Shown one piece after another: positions 34,107 through 44,128 of a stretch of DNA of 64,000 nucleotides. Below the pieces are notes generated by a model, which was given only the letters and a program-made list of their open reading frames with translations, was not told the origin of the DNA and did no database searches. The stretch comes from Burkholderiales bacterium Ga0077547 (GTDB lineage Bacteria; Pseudomonadota; Gammaproteobacteria; Burkholderiales; Burkholderiaceae_C), in the NCBI GenBank assembly GCA_001464195.1, contig LNEY01000008.1, positions 1 through 64,000 on the forward strand, in the 5' to 3' direction. Positions within the stretch are counted from its first letter, which is position 1. Every line of letters begins with the position of its first letter. Made by a program: the position numbers and the translations under genes.

Positions 34107-35107
34107 CAGGCGAGAGAGGTGGAGACGGTGCCAGGTGACGCCGCCAGCGCACCCCCGCAACTGCTCCCCTGACCCGCGGTGCAGCCATAGCAGTGGTCGG
34201 CCACGCGGATGAATTCGCCCACCCCGTCGGTGGCGAGCAGGTCTCGCAAGTGCGGCTTGGCGCGGCCTTGCAGGCGAGCGGGCAGGGCGAGCATCTGGTT
34301 GAAATCGCAGTCGTACAGGTCACCCTGCCAATCCACGCTGAGCATCGAGTTGCACATCACCGTGTCCAGGTTCTCGGCGCGGTAGGCGTTCTTCAGCAAC
34401 TGCAGGTAGGTCTGGAACGTGCCCTTGGAGACCAGCGTGCTGCCGAAGCGCTGGATCGGCATGTTGGCCAGCGTGTAGAGCCGGTTGAAGCGGATGCCGA
34501 AATGCGCCAGCAACTCGCGCTTGTAGTCGGCTTCGAGCTGCGCCTGCGGCGGAGGCAGCACCGGGCCTTGCGGGTTGTAGACAAGGTTGAGCAGCAGGCC
34601 GCGTGATTCGTCGGCATAGCCGAGGGCATTGAGCTGCCGCAGCCCGGCGATGCTGCGGTCGAACACGCCGTCGCCCCGCTGTCGATCGACGTTCTCGACC
34701 GAATAGCAGGGCAGCGAGGCGACCACTTCAACGCCGTGCTCGGCCAGAAACTCGGCCAGCCCCTCCTGGCCGGGCTCCGACAGGATGGTCAGGTTGCAGC
34801 GGTCGATCACGCGCACACCCAGCGCGCGGGCCGCTTGCACCAGGCGACGGAAATGCATGTTCAGTTCCGGTGCACCTCCGGTCAGGTCGAGCGTTTCGAT
34901 GCGCCGTGCGCGCAGCACGCCGATGACCTCGTCAATGGTCGCGCTGTCCATCATCTCGGTGCGCGACGGTCCGGCATTCACGTGGCAGTGCAGGCAGCTC
35001 TGGTTGCAGCGGTAGCCGAGGTTGACCTGCAAGGTCGTGAGCCGGGCGCGCTGCAGGGCCGGGAAGTCGGTGTTGGTGGCGGCAAGCAGGGGTAGCGTGG
35101 GGTGCAT
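34106..35107 (-). CDS. arsS: Arsenosugar biosynthesis radical SAM protein ArsS
   Basis: A 333-residue radical SAM enzyme. The cluster cysteines C34, C38 and C41 lie in GYRCNQSCLHCHVNAGP. DLTGGAPELNMHFR and RCNLTILSEPGQE are family blocks. The C-terminal region HCYGCTAGQGSSCGGAL is the so-called selenodomain, in which some homologs use selenocysteine; here the codon is TGC. ArsS converts dimethylarsenite plus SAM to 5'-deoxy-5'-dimethylarsinoyl-adenosine. It is the first gene of a six-gene overlapping operon. ATG 35107. Confidence 0.93.
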   Translation of the reverse strand: MHPTLPLLAATNTDFPALQRARLTTLQVNLGYRCNQSCLHCHVNAGPSRTEMMDSATIDEVIGVLRARRIETLDLTGGAPELNMHFRRLVQAARALGVRVIDRCNLTILSEPGQEGLAEFLAEHGVEVVASLPCYSVENVDRQRGDGVFDRSIAGLRQLNALGYADESRGLLLNLVYNPQGPVLPPPQAQLEADYKRELLAHFGIRFNRLYTLANMPIQRFGSTLVSKGTFQTYLQLLKNAYRAENLDTVMCNSMLSVDWQGDLYDCDFNQMLALPARLQGRAKPHLRDLLATDGVGEFIRVADHCYGCTAGQGSSCGGALAASPGTVSTSLA

Positions 35108-35238
35108 CGGTGGCGTCCTCTTGGGTTCAACTGCAGACCGAGACGCAGGCCTTGGAACTGGTCGGCGTTCGCAAGCGCACCTTACAACCAGATCGCAAGA
35201 CCGTGCTGGCTCGCCGTGGGTCCGAGTAGCATCTTTCC

Positions 35239-37131
35239 ATGCGAGCGGCCATGCTGAACATCACCGACCTGAAGGTGGCGCTCGACGCCGATGCCGGCCT
35301 GGTGCGCGCGATCGATGGCCTGTCGCTGTGCATCGAGCGCGGCGAAACCTTTGCGCTGGTGGGCGAATCCGGTTGCGGCAAGAGCATGACGGCGCTGGCG
35401 CTGATGCGGCTGCTGCCGGAGAACGGCCGCGTCACCGATGGGCGCGTCGAGATCGAAGGCCAGGAGACCCTGTCATTGCCTGAATCGGCGATGCGTCGGC
35501 TGCGCGGGGGGCGCATCGGCATGATCTTCCAGGAGCCGGCCACCAGCCTGAACCCGGTCATGCGCGTGGGCGATCAGATCGTCGAGGCGATCGAGACGCA
35601 CACGGCGCTGCGCGGCGCGCAAGCCCGAGCGAAGGCCATCGAATGGCTGGGGCGCGTTGGCATCCCCGAGCCCGAGCGGCGCATCGACGACTACCCGTTT
35701 CGCATGAGCGGTGGGCAGAAGCAGCGGGTGATGATCGCCATCGCCCTGGCCGCCGAGCCGGCTTTTCTGGTGGCCGATGAGCCGACCACCGCGCTCGATG
35801 TCGCGATCCAGGCGCAGATCCTGGAACTGCTCAAGCAGTTGCAGCGCGAGCAAGGCATGGGCCTGCTCTTGATCACGCACGATCTGGCGGTGGTGTCCGG
35901 CATGGCGCAGCGGGTGGCGCTGATGTACGCCGGGCAGATCGTCGAGGTGGCCAGCGCCGCCGAGTTTTTCAGTGCGCCGAAGCACCCGTATGCCCGGCTG
36001 TTGCTGCAGTCGCTGCCCCAGGCACACCAGCGCGGCGCACCGCTCGCGGCCATCGCAGGCACGGTGCCTGCGTTGTCGCAAGCCTTCGTGGGGTGCCGTT
36101 TCGCGCCGCGATGTGATCGGGTCGTGGATCGTTGCCACCGCGATGCGCCTGTGCTGCTGCCACTCACGGTGCAGGATGCCACCCCCGCGGATGTGCCACG
36201 CGAAGTGCGGTGCTGGCTGCATGCCCCATCGGCTACCGCCTGGGCGGCAGCGCCATCCACACCGCGGGCTGAGCCGCTCGGCGCCTCTGCAGCGCCACCG
36301 CCAGCGACCGCGTGGTCTGGTGGCGCGGCGTTGCTGCTTGATGTGCAGCACCTGTCGGTGCGCTTCCCGATTCGCAACGGCGTGTTCCAGCGTGTCACCT
36401 CGCATGCCTTGGCGGTGGACGATGTGTCGTTGCAGGTCCGCCGCGGTGAAACGATGGCTCTGGTCGGCGAGTCAGGTTGCGGCAAGACGACGCTGGGCAA
36501 GGCGATCGTGCAGTTGCTTCGCGGCCAGGCGCAGATCGAGGGTCGGGCCGTGCTGGAGGGGCAAGAACTTTTCGGCCTGCACGGTGAAACCTTGCGGCTG
36601 GCGAGGCGGTCGGTGCAAATGATCTTCCAGGACCCCTATGCGTCGCTGAATCCACGCATGCGGGTGTTCGAGCTGTTGGAGGAGGGCGTGCTGACGCTGC
36701 GTCCTGAACTCGATGGCGCGGCGCGACGCGCGCTGCTGGAGTCGCTGGTCGATCGCGTCGGACTGCGCCGCGAGGCGCTGCAGCGCTACCCGCACGAGTT
36801 CTCGGGTGGGCAGCGGCAGCGCATCGCGATTGCCCGCGCGTTGGCGGTCGAGCCGAAGCTGATCGTCTGCGACGAGCCCACGTCGGCGCTGGACGTCTCG
36901 GTGCAGGCGCAGATCCTGAACCTGCTGAAGCGGTTGCAATCGGAGCTGGGGCTGTCCTATCTGTTCATCACTCACCACCTGGGCGTCGTCGAATACATGG
37001 CGGACCACGTGGCGGTGATGCATCGCGGACGCATCGATGAGGCGGGCCCGACCGAGGATCTCTTGGCCCACCCGCAGCGTGACTACACCCGGCGACTGCT
37101 GTCGGCTGTTCCTCGGCTGGTCAGGTTCTAA
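35239..37131 (+). CDS. Fused two-domain peptide ABC transporter ATPase (DppD-DppF / YejF type)
   Basis: A 630-residue protein with two complete ATPase domains. Domain 1: [19 protein letters not shown] and [10 protein letters not shown], followed by the Cys-containing [15 protein letters not shown] of peptide/nickel transporters. A Pro/Ala-rich linker covers about 330-365. Domain 2: [19 protein letters not shown] and [10 protein letters not shown]. It is the likely motor for the binding protein and permeases at 18289-23251, from which the arsenosugar-type locus separates it. ATG 35239 (ATG 35251 also in frame). Confidence 0.92.
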   Translation: MRAAMLNITDLKVALDADAGLVRAIDGLSLCIERGETFALVGESGCGKSMTALALMRLLPENGRVTDGRVEIEGQETLSLPESAMRRLRGGRIGMIFQEPATSLNPVMRVGDQIVEAIETHTALRGAQARAKAIEWLGRVGIPEPERRIDDYPFRMSGGQKQRVMIAIALAAEPAFLVADEPTTALDVAIQAQILELLKQLQREQGMGLLLITHDLAVVSGMAQRVALMYAGQIVEVASAAEFFSAPKHPYARLLLQSLPQAHQRGAPLAAIAGTVPALSQAFVGCRFAPRCDRVVDRCHRDAPVLLPLTVQDATPADVPREVRCWLHAPSATAWAAAPSTPRAEPLGASAAPPPATAWSGGAALLLDVQHLSVRFPIRNGVFQRVTSHALAVDDVSLQVRRGETMALVGESGCGKTTLGKAIVQLLRGQAQIEGRAVLEGQELFGLHGETLRLARRSVQMIFQDPYASLNPRMRVFELLEEGVLTLRPELDGAARRALLESLVDRVGLRREALQRYPHEFSGGQRQRIAIARALAVEPKLIVCDEPTSALDVSVQAQILNLLKRLQSELGLSYLFITHHLGVVEYMADHVAVMHRGRIDEAGPTEDLLAHPQRDYTRRLLSAVPRLVRF

Positions 37132-37139
37132 TCCAGGCG

Positions 37140-37279
37140 CGACCCAGCGGTGGGGCAGACAAGCCCCGCTGTCGCTGGCGGTCGGCGGTCTGAAGCAGGG
37201 CTTTCAGGTCGGCTATGACGATCGCTACTACGATTCGTGCGATGGCGCTGTGTATGCGAACCTGAACCACTGTTTCTGA
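37140..37279 (+). pseudogene. C-terminal remnant of a TonB-dependent outer-membrane receptor
   Basis: A plus-frame fragment of about 46 residues ends GFQVGYDDRYYDSCDGAVYANLNHCF, here cited as GYDDRYYDSCDGAVYANL and a terminal Phe. Alternating aromatic/polar residues and the final Phe are the last beta strands of an outer-membrane barrel. The rest of the gene is gone, cut by the ABC ATPase gene end. It lies 15 bases before tonB, where a receptor gene would be expected. Confidence 0.55.
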
Positions 37280-37294
37280 GCTCTCTCGACTCTG

Positions 37295-37984
37295 ATGGAT
37301 TTTTCTCGATCTGCCGACGATCCGCGTCGCCATGCATGGGGGCTGGGCCTCGTCATCGTGCTGCATGGGGTGGTGATCTATGCGCTGGTCCATGGTCTGG
37401 CGCAGCAGGTCGTCGACGTGGTCCGCGTGCCGGTGGTGGCTCGGCTGATCGAAGAAGTCGCTCCGCCCCCGCCGCCTCCACCGCCAGAGCCGCCCCCGCC
37501 GGCCGCTGTAGTGGCGCCACCCAAGCGCCTGCCCCCGCCGCCGGTGGTCGTGCCCGAGCCAGAGATTCCCGTGGTCCCGCCACCTCAAGCTGCCCCCACC
37601 ATCACCGCTGCTCCCCCTGCGCCTGCGCCCGCGCCGGTCGATCCGGCGCCAGCGCCGCCAGCAGCTGCGCCCGAGCCTGCATCGCCCGCCTCGGGGACGG
37701 GTCGACCGCAGGTGCTGGCGGCCGGTATCGCATGCAGCCGAACCCCGCCGCCGGTGGCGCCCAGCGTGTCCAGCGAAGTCAAGGGCAGCCTGTTCGTGAT
37801 CGGCACCTTGAAGGCCGGCCGCGTGGTGCAAGTCGACATAGACCGCAACACGCTCAAGGGTGTGCCCGATCGGCGCACACTGCGCGCCTTCATCAGCGCT
37901 GTCGAGGTGGCGATGAAGGAAGGCTACGTGTGCACCGGTGATGGTGTGCAGATACGCCAGGAGTTCTTCTTCGACATTCGATGA
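37295..37984 (+). CDS. tonB: TonB-family energy transducer
   Basis: A 229-residue inner-membrane protein. One N-terminal helix (about 14-36, LGLVIVLHGVVIYALVHGL), an extended Pro-rich periplasmic spacer (about 55-135, PPPPPPPEPPPP and further) and a C-terminal TonB-like domain (KGSLFVIGTLKAGRVVQVDI, then the EVAMKEGYVC helix). It should link ExbB/ExbD motion to outer-membrane receptors. ATG 37295; exbB and two exbD genes follow on the same strand. Confidence 0.88.
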   Translation: MDFSRSADDPRRHAWGLGLVIVLHGVVIYALVHGLAQQVVDVVRVPVVARLIEEVAPPPPPPPPEPPPPAAVVAPPKRLPPPPVVVPEPEIPVVPPPQAAPTITAAPPAPAPAPVDPAPAPPAAAPEPASPASGTGRPQVLAAGIACSRTPPPVAPSVSSEVKGSLFVIGTLKAGRVVQVDIDRNTLKGVPDRRTLRAFISAVEVAMKEGYVCTGDGVQIRQEFFFDIR

Positions 37985-38067
37985 CGGGTGGCCTGCGTCC
38001 GCCTGCCGCCTTGACCATTTCTTGTTTCCATCACCTACCGTCATGGCCGCATGGCCACCTCTCTCTG

Positions 38068-38880
38068 ATGAACATCTTCCTGTCTGACAAATTCCAACGC
38101 ACCGTCGAACGGATGCTCGAGCGAACGCTGTACCGCTGGTCGTGCGGGCTGTTGATCGGTATGGTCTCGATCGCCGCGCAGGCGCAGGCGCCTGCGGCGG
38201 GGATCACGCAGGCCGTCGTCGACAACCCGTACGGCCTGGCTGCCTTGTGGGCGCAAGGTGACTTCGTGGCCCGGGGCACGCTGTTCATCCTGGTGCTGAT
38301 GAGCGTGGGCAGCTGGTACATCCTGGTCACGCGACTGGCCGCGAGCCTGAAGTTGAGTGCCGAGGCCCGATCGGTGCGGCAAAGCTTCTTCAAGGCGACC
38401 ACGCTGAGTGCGGGTGTGGCCACCCTCGGCGAGGGCAGTGCGTTTCGCTACATTGCCGAGGCCGGCATCAACGCCCGCGAGCACCACGAGGGCACGCTGA
38501 CCGAGCACATCGACCGCAATACCTGGATCACGATGTGTGTGCAACGCAGCGTCGATGAGGTTCAGTCGCGCCTGCAGGGCGGCCTGGCCATCCTGGCGAC
38601 GGTGGGGTCCACCGCGCCGTTCGTGGGCTTGTTCGGCACGGTCTGGGGCATCTATCACGCGCTGACGGCGATCGGCGTGGCCGGTCAGGCCAGCATCGAC
38701 AAGGTGGCGGGCCCGGTGGGTGAAGCGTTGATCATGACGGCCATCGGCCTGGCGGTGGCGGTGCCAGCGGTGCTGGGCTACAACGCGCTGGTGCGCCGCA
38801 ACAAGGTCACGATGGACGCGGTGCGCGGCTTTGCGGCCGATCTGCACGGCATCTTGCTGGGCGCGAAGAACCTGCGCTGA
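38068..38880 (+). CDS. exbB: ExbB-type proton channel protein
   Basis: A 270-residue MotA/TolQ/ExbB protein. An N-terminal cleavable-looking segment (about 20-41, ending AAQAQA) precedes the usual three-helix core: VARGTLFILVLMSVGSWYILV, then ILATVGSTAPFVGLFGTVWGIYHAL and EALIMTAIGLAVAVPAVLGYN. The second and third helices contain the conserved Thr and Gly positions. ATG 38068; preceded by tonB and followed by exbD. Confidence 0.92.
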   Translation: MNIFLSDKFQRTVERMLERTLYRWSCGLLIGMVSIAAQAQAPAAGITQAVVDNPYGLAALWAQGDFVARGTLFILVLMSVGSWYILVTRLAASLKLSAEARSVRQSFFKATTLSAGVATLGEGSAFRYIAEAGINAREHHEGTLTEHIDRNTWITMCVQRSVDEVQSRLQGGLAILATVGSTAPFVGLFGTVWGIYHALTAIGVAGQASIDKVAGPVGEALIMTAIGLAVAVPAVLGYNALVRRNKVTMDAVRGFAADLHGILLGAKNLR

Positions 38881-38911
38881 CCGTCCGTTTCACTTCGACT
38901 GCCAACAGATC

Positions 38912-39334
38912 ATGGCTCTTCAACTGCGCTCCGGCGACGACGACGAGGTCAACGCCAGCATCAACACCACGCCGCTGGTCGACGTGATGCTGGTGCTGCT
39001 GATCATTTTTTTGATCACCATTCCCGTGGTCCGGCAGACGGTGCCGATGTCACTTCCCAAGGAGGTCAACCAGCCGCGCCAGACCAAGCCCGAGAACATC
39101 GAGATCTCGGTCGACCGAGAAGGGCGCGTCTATTGGAACGCACAGCCGCTGGCCGACCATGCGGCACTCGTCGACCGGCTGAAGATCGAAGGCGCCAGGC
39201 AGCCGCAGCCCGAGGTGCAGGTGCGCGGCGACGAAAAGACCCGCTACGAGGCGGTGGGCCGGGTGATCTACGCCTGCCAGCGCGCCGGCATTGCGAAGGT
39301 CGGCTTCGTCACCGAACCGCCACCGAAGTCGTGA
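38912..39334 (+). CDS. exbD: ExbD-type biopolymer transport protein
   Basis: A 140-residue protein with one membrane helix (about 22-42). TTPLVDVMLVLLIIFLI carries the essential proton-binding Asp. A periplasmic ExbD domain with IEISVDREGRVYWNAQPL follows. It forms the ExbB-ExbD stator of the TonB system. ATG 38912, 31 bases after exbB. Confidence 0.92.
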   Translation: MALQLRSGDDDEVNASINTTPLVDVMLVLLIIFLITIPVVRQTVPMSLPKEVNQPRQTKPENIEISVDREGRVYWNAQPLADHAALVDRLKIEGARQPQPEVQVRGDEKTRYEAVGRVIYACQRAGIAKVGFVTEPPPKS

Positions 39335-39362
39335 TGGCCTCCAGCATCGAAAGCAACCACCC

Positions 39363-39788
39363 ATGGCCATGAACATCGGCTCCGGCCGCAGCGACGAACC
39401 CGAGGTGATCATGGACATCAACACCACGCCGTTGATCGACGTGATGCTGGTGCTGATCATCATGCTGATCATCACCATCCCGGTGCAGCTGCATGCGGTC
39501 AGCCTCAACATGCCGCAGGCCAGCGAGCCCCCGCTGGTGAAGCCGGAGGTGGTGGCACTGACCATCGAGGCCGATGGCACGCTGATCTGGAACGGCGAGG
39601 CGCTGGCCGATCGAGCGGCCCTGGAAACACGCCTGCAAGCGGCAGCCGCTCAGGCAGAGCAGCCCGAGCTGCACCTGCGCGCGGACAAGGCAGTTGACTA
39701 CGGTGTCGTTGCGATGGTGCTGGCAAGCGCGCAGCGCCTGGGCGTGACCAAGCTGGGCATGGTCGGTCAGGAGCAGTTCGGGCCCTGA
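39363..39788 (+). CDS. exbD: Second ExbD-type biopolymer transport protein
   Basis: A 141-residue ExbD paralog. NTTPLIDVMLVLIIMLIITIP has the conserved Asp; the periplasmic part (VALTIEADGTLIWNGEAL) parallels the upstream ExbD. It is not an identical duplicate, so a hetero-ExbD stator is plausible, as in Xanthomonas-type ExbB-ExbD1-ExbD2 systems. ATG 39363, 28 bases after the first exbD; a strong hairpin terminator follows. Confidence 0.92.
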   Translation: MAMNIGSGRSDEPEVIMDINTTPLIDVMLVLIIMLIITIPVQLHAVSLNMPQASEPPLVKPEVVALTIEADGTLIWNGEALADRAALETRLQAAAAQAEQPELHLRADKAVDYGVVAMVLASAQRLGVTKLGMVGQEQFGP

Positions 39789-39794
39789 AAAACC

Positions 39795-39831
39795 GAAGCC
39801 CCTGGCTCGCACCGTGCGAGCCAGGGGCTTC
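39795..39831. terminator. Bidirectional rho-independent terminator between exbD and adk
   Basis: A perfect 17-bp stem (GAAGCCCCTGGCTCGCA and complement) with a 3-base loop CCG sits between the convergent genes. AAAAACC on the left gives a T-run for leftward transcripts; the rightward side lacks a T-run. Symmetry implies it serves adk and exbD. Confidence 0.85.
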
Positions 39832-39863
39832 GATGCTGGACGGCGCCAGCCGTCAGCGGGGCG

Positions 39864-40586
<723 letters not shown>

Positions 40587-40623
40587 TTAAAACCGAACAG
40601 GACGGTCTCCGGGATAGGCTGGC

Positions 40624-41385
40624 CTAGCGGCTGCCAGCCACGATCCGGCGCACACGTTCCAGGTCCTCCGGCGTGTCCACGCCGATTGCGGCAGCAGTGG
40701 TGCTCAGATGCACGGCGATGCGTTCGCCGTGCCACAGCACCCGCAGCTGCTCCAGCGACTCGACCTGCTCCAGAGGGCTCACGGCCAGCGTCGGAAATCG
40801 GCGAAGAAATCCGGCGCGGTACGCATAGATGCCAATGTGGCGCAGGGGAGCGATGTCGCCAATGGCTGGGGCGCCAGCGGCGCTGCCGTCGCGCCACCAG
40901 GGGATCGGCGCGCGTGAGAAATACAAGGCACGACCTGCCGCGTCGCAAACGACTTTCACCACGTTGGGATTGGCGAGGTCGTGCGGGTCGTCGATGGTGT
41001 GCGCCGCGGTACCGACGACGCAGTCGGGTTGCGACAGCAGCGTGCCGGCCACGGCATCGATCAGCGCGGGATCGATCAATGGCTCGTCGCCTTGCACGTT
41101 GACGACGACCGCGTCGCCCTGGAGGCCGAGCAACGCACACGCTTCAGCCAATCGATCGCTGCCGTTGGCGTGGTCCCGGCGCGTCAGGATCGCCCTGACC
41201 TGATGCGCTTCGCAGGCCGCGACGATCTCGGCATCGTCTGCGGCCACCACGGTCTGCCCTGCGGACGACCGTGCTGCTTGCCGCGCCACACGCACCACCA
41301 TCGGCAGGCCGGCGATGTCAGCCAGCGGCTTGCCCGGCAGGCGTGTCGACGCCATGCGCGCAGGGATCAACACCGTGAAGCGCAT
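40624..41385 (-). CDS. kdsB: 3-deoxy-manno-octulosonate (KDO) cytidylyltransferase
   Basis: A 253-residue enzyme that makes CMP-KDO for lipopolysaccharide. [19 protein letters not shown] is the CTP-binding start. [23 protein letters not shown] and [15 protein letters not shown] are the classic blocks. ATG 41385 (GTG 41388 directly before). It lies between the Trm112-like gene and adk; 106 bases separate it from adk. Confidence 0.96.
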   Translation of the reverse strand: MRFTVLIPARMASTRLPGKPLADIAGLPMVVRVARQAARSSAGQTVVAADDAEIVAACEAHQVRAILTRRDHANGSDRLAEACALLGLQGDAVVVNVQGDEPLIDPALIDAVAGTLLSQPDCVVGTAAHTIDDPHDLANPNVVKVVCDAAGRALYFSRAPIPWWRDGSAAGAPAIGDIAPLRHIGIYAYRAGFLRRFPTLAVSPLEQVESLEQLRVLWHGERIAVHLSTTAAAIGVDTPEDLERVRRIVAGSR

Positions 41386-41399
41386 CACTCGCTCGGATT

Positions 41400-41630
41400 T
41401 CAGGCGGGATCTGACGGAGAGGGCATCGGAAAGATGGGCGCTGCCGGCGGCGCGCTGCCAATCTCCCGGGCTTCGCCTTCCAGCATCACCGGAATGCCGT
41501 CTCGCACGGGAAACGCCAGTCGGTCAGCGTGGCAAACCAGTTCCTGGCGCTCATGGTGCGGCGGACGCCAGTGATCCAGAGGGCCCTTGCACAGCGGGCA
41601 CACCAGCAACTCAAGCAGTCGTGTCTCCAT
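41400..41630 (-). CDS. Trm112-family (YcaR-like) small protein
   Basis: A 76-residue protein with [14 protein letters not shown] near the start, then a second Cys ([13 protein letters not shown]) and [11 protein letters not shown]. This is the YcaR/Trm112 zinc-ribbon-like fold, here with three cysteines instead of four. It is customarily found between lpxK and kdsB; its role in bacteria is unclear. ATG 41630; its start overlaps the lpxK end by 20 bases. Confidence 0.9.
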   Translation of the reverse strand: METRLLELLVCPLCKGPLDHWRPPHHERQELVCHADRLAFPVRDGIPVMLEGEAREIGSAPPAAPIFPMPSPSDPA

Positions 41631-42675
41631 CGGGAATCCTGGTCGAAAAACGCAGAGGCAGCACGGCTTGTAAAGCCGCATCGAATGCTGCATCGATCTG
41701 GAAGTCTAGCGGGGCGACCCAGATGCGAGGGGTTGAGCCGCTCGCGGCCAACCGCTCGGGCCGCAGCTTGACAGCGTCTTTTTCGGTGACGATGACGTCG
41801 CTCGCGTCAGCAGGCCAGGGCAGGGTGGCGTAGTCGTGGTGATCGGACAGCGCCAACGGGGTGATCGTGAGGCCAGCGGCGCGCAGCATGCCAAAGAAGC
41901 GCTCGGGTTGTGAAACCCCGGCGGCGGCCCACACCGGCGTCGGGCTCGCCGCCAAGTTCAGCAGGCTGGCGCTTGTGGCGGCCTGGCCTGCCCACCAGTC
42001 GACCAGGGGGGCGAGCCCGGCCAACTGCCGGGTGGCCAGATGACCAGGCCAGGCGGTGGACGCCTGCGGCGCGTTGTACAGCACCACGGTGCAGGGCGGG
42101 GGATGGGCCGTCAGGGGTTCACGCAGCGGCCCCGCGGGCAGCAACCAGCCATTGCCGACGCCGCGGTCGTCGAACACCACCACCTGCGCTGCACGTGGCA
42201 GCCGCCGATGCTGCAGGCCATCGTCGCTGACCAGGATGTCGATCTCGGGATGGGCCGCCAGTGCAGCGCGCGCCGCGGCCACGCGGTCGGCGCCGACAAA
42301 CACCGGAACGCCCAGCCGCAGGCGCAGCAGCAGCGGCTCGTCGCCGCCCTCCGAGGCCGGTGTGTTCGGCAGTACCTCCATCACGGCTGCGGCGTCTTGG
42401 CGGCGGCCATGGCCGCGCGAGATGATGCCGGGGTGGTGGCCAGCGGCCTGCAAGCGCCTCACGACCGCCATCACCGTGGGCGTCTTGCCGACGCCCCCCG
42501 CCATCAGGTTGCCGACCACGACCACCGGCACCGGCAGCGCCTGCGGCACCCACACCCGCCAGTGGTACAGCGCCGCACGCAGCACCACGACCGCACGAAA
42601 CAGCAGAGACAGGGGCCACAACGCCAGGGAAACCGGCCCGCGGCGCAGCCAGGCGCGCTGCAGCGCCTGCTCCAT
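41611..42675 (-). CDS. lpxK: Tetraacyldisaccharide 4'-kinase
   Basis: A 354-residue membrane-associated kinase of lipid A synthesis. An N-terminal hydrophobic segment (about 14-36), the P-loop [32 protein letters not shown] and [17 protein letters not shown] are typical. ATG 42675. It follows exbD by 19 bases and overlaps the Trm112-like gene, forming the lipid A and KDO supply block with kdsB. Confidence 0.95.
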   Translation of the reverse strand: MEQALQRAWLRRGPVSLALWPLSLLFRAVVVLRAALYHWRVWVPQALPVPVVVVGNLMAGGVGKTPTVMAVVRRLQAAGHHPGIISRGHGRRQDAAAVMEVLPNTPASEGGDEPLLLRLRLGVPVFVGADRVAAARAALAAHPEIDILVSDDGLQHRRLPRAAQVVVFDDRGVGNGWLLPAGPLREPLTAHPPPCTVVLYNAPQASTAWPGHLATRQLAGLAPLVDWWAGQAATSASLLNLAASPTPVWAAAGVSQPERFFGMLRAAGLTITPLALSDHHDYATLPWPADASDVIVTEKDAVKLRPERLAASGSTPRIWVAPLDFQIDAAFDAALQAVLPLRFSTRIPDGDTTA

Positions 42676-42694
42676 CACACCGGGCCGAAACCGC

Positions 42695-43129
42695 TCAACG
42701 GCCCGCCTCGGGCGTATTGCGCTGCGCTGCGAAGGTCAGGCGCGGCAAGCCCGCACGCCGTGCCGCGTCCATCACATTCACCACCGACTGGTAAGCCGCG
42801 GTGGCGTCCGCTGAGACGATCACGGGCGTGTCACCGGGCCCGCCCGCGGCCTTGCCGAGCTCGAGCGTCAGGAGCTCGACGCTGCGGCCATCCACCGCGC
42901 GGCCGTTGACGGCGTAGCGGCCATCGGCGGCGACGGCCACGATCACCTCGCGGTCGCGATCGCGAGCCTTGTCGGCATCCGCAGACGGTAGATTGACCTG
43001 CAACTCCGTGAATTTGGAGTAGGTCGTCGTCAGCATCAGGAAGATCAGAACCACCAGCAGCACGTCGATGAACGGGATCAGGTTGATCTCCGGTTCCTCC
43101 GGTCGTGCCTTGCGGAAGTTCATCGCCAT
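42695..43129 (-). CDS. exbD: ExbD/TolR-type protein
   Basis: A 144-residue protein. A single helix with INLIPFIDVLLVVLIFLML carries the conserved Asp. The periplasmic domain (NLPSADADKARDRDREVIVAV, VSADATAAYQSVVNVMD) is ExbD-like. It is distinct from the pair at 38912 and 39363. It is six bases downstream of exbB and is followed by lpxK, an arrangement common in betaproteobacteria. Confidence 0.92.
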   Translation of the reverse strand: MAMNFRKARPEEPEINLIPFIDVLLVVLIFLMLTTTYSKFTELQVNLPSADADKARDRDREVIVAVAADGRYAVNGRAVDGRSVELLTLELGKAAGGPGDTPVIVSADATAAYQSVVNVMDAARRAGLPRLTFAAQRNTPEAGR

Positions 43130-43134
43130 GGCGG

Positions 43135-43770
43135 TCAGCTCGCGGTGCGCGGGACCGCGAAGCGCATCAGGTGTGGCGTCAGCCGGTCACAGGCCTGCTC
43201 GAGATCCAGCGTGTACGAATCGACGAGGCCTCGAAAGTGGCGGTAGGCAATCAGCGACGGAATCGCCACCATCAGCCCGAACGCGGTGTTGTAAAGCGCC
43301 ACTGAAATACCGTGCGCCACCGCCGCGGGATTGCTGCCACCGGTCGGTGACTGCGCCCCGAAGATCTCGATCATGCCGATGACGGTGCCCAACAACCCCA
43401 GCAGCGGCGCGGCCGAGGCGATCGTGCCCAGCGGACTCAGGTACTTTTCGAGGCGGTGCACGGCGGCGCGCCCCGAGGACTCGAACACCTCGCGCAAGGC
43501 GTCCTCGGTGATGCGAGGCTCGGCGATGACGGCGCGCACCCCGCTGGCCAGCACCTGCCCGAGTACCGAGTTGTCGGCCAGCTTGTTGACCACGTCCGAG
43601 GAGGGCAGGCTCGCTCGCGTGACCGACACCACCTCCTCCAACAACCGGGGTGGCGTGACCTTCGCCGTTCGCAGGTTGACCAGCCTTTCGAAGATCAAGG
43701 CCAACGCCAGCACCGAACAAAAAATCAAGGGCCAGATCGGCCATCCAGCGGCTTGTATGATCGAAATCAC
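43135..43770 (-). CDS. exbB: MotA/TolQ/ExbB-type proton channel protein
   Basis: A 211-residue three-helix protein. Helix 1 at about 5-28 (AAGWPIWPLIFCSVLALALIF), helix 2 in IASAAPLLGLLGTVIGMI, helix 3 in VALYNTAFGLMVAIPSLIAY. It has the compact size of TolQ/ExbB. ATG 43770. It heads the leftward operon exbB-exbD-lpxK-Trm112-kdsB-adk. Confidence 0.92.
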   Translation of the reverse strand: MISIIQAAGWPIWPLIFCSVLALALIFERLVNLRTAKVTPPRLLEEVVSVTRASLPSSDVVNKLADNSVLGQVLASGVRAVIAEPRITEDALREVFESSGRAAVHRLEKYLSPLGTIASAAPLLGLLGTVIGMIEIFGAQSPTGGSNPAAVAHGISVALYNTAFGLMVAIPSLIAYRHFRGLVDSYTLDLEQACDRLTPHLMRFAVPRTAS

Positions 43771-44128
43771 GTCGGTACTTTCCGCACTGTGGCGTGAAAA
43801 ACGGGGCTCAGACGCGGTCGATTATGGCCTTGCCCAACGGCATTCCCGGCCGGTCTTGACGCTCGTTTGCGAGCGCTTGTTTCAACAGACCTGGAAGTCG
43901 CCCTCGCGGGCCCGCTGAGCGGACCATGGCGATGGCGGGATTTCCACCGCTGCTGTGGACAACTTTGTGGGTATCTGGCTCAGCCATGTCAAAAATCCTT
44001 GATCTCAGCGCGCTTCGCACACATTGCCTCATCTTTGAGCAGGCATAAGGTCATGCAAATCAATGGCTTGCGGCTTTATGAAGGTCGTGTGACAGGCTCG
44101 ATGCCCCGCGGAGCGCGGGGGGCCGCGC
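43771..44128. other. Divergent intergenic region between exbB and xseA
   Basis: About 358 bases with no supported gene. It should contain promoters for the leftward exbB operon and for xseA. A CTGTGGACAA element near 43958 is one mismatch from a DnaA box but isolated. A CCCCGC/GCGGGG hairpin lies near 44103. Nothing decisive was found. Confidence 0.45.

Noticed and set aside
43950-43970. DnaA-box-like CTGTGGACAA
   Set aside because: Single imperfect box with no cluster or AT-rich unwinding element; not evidence of a replication origin.
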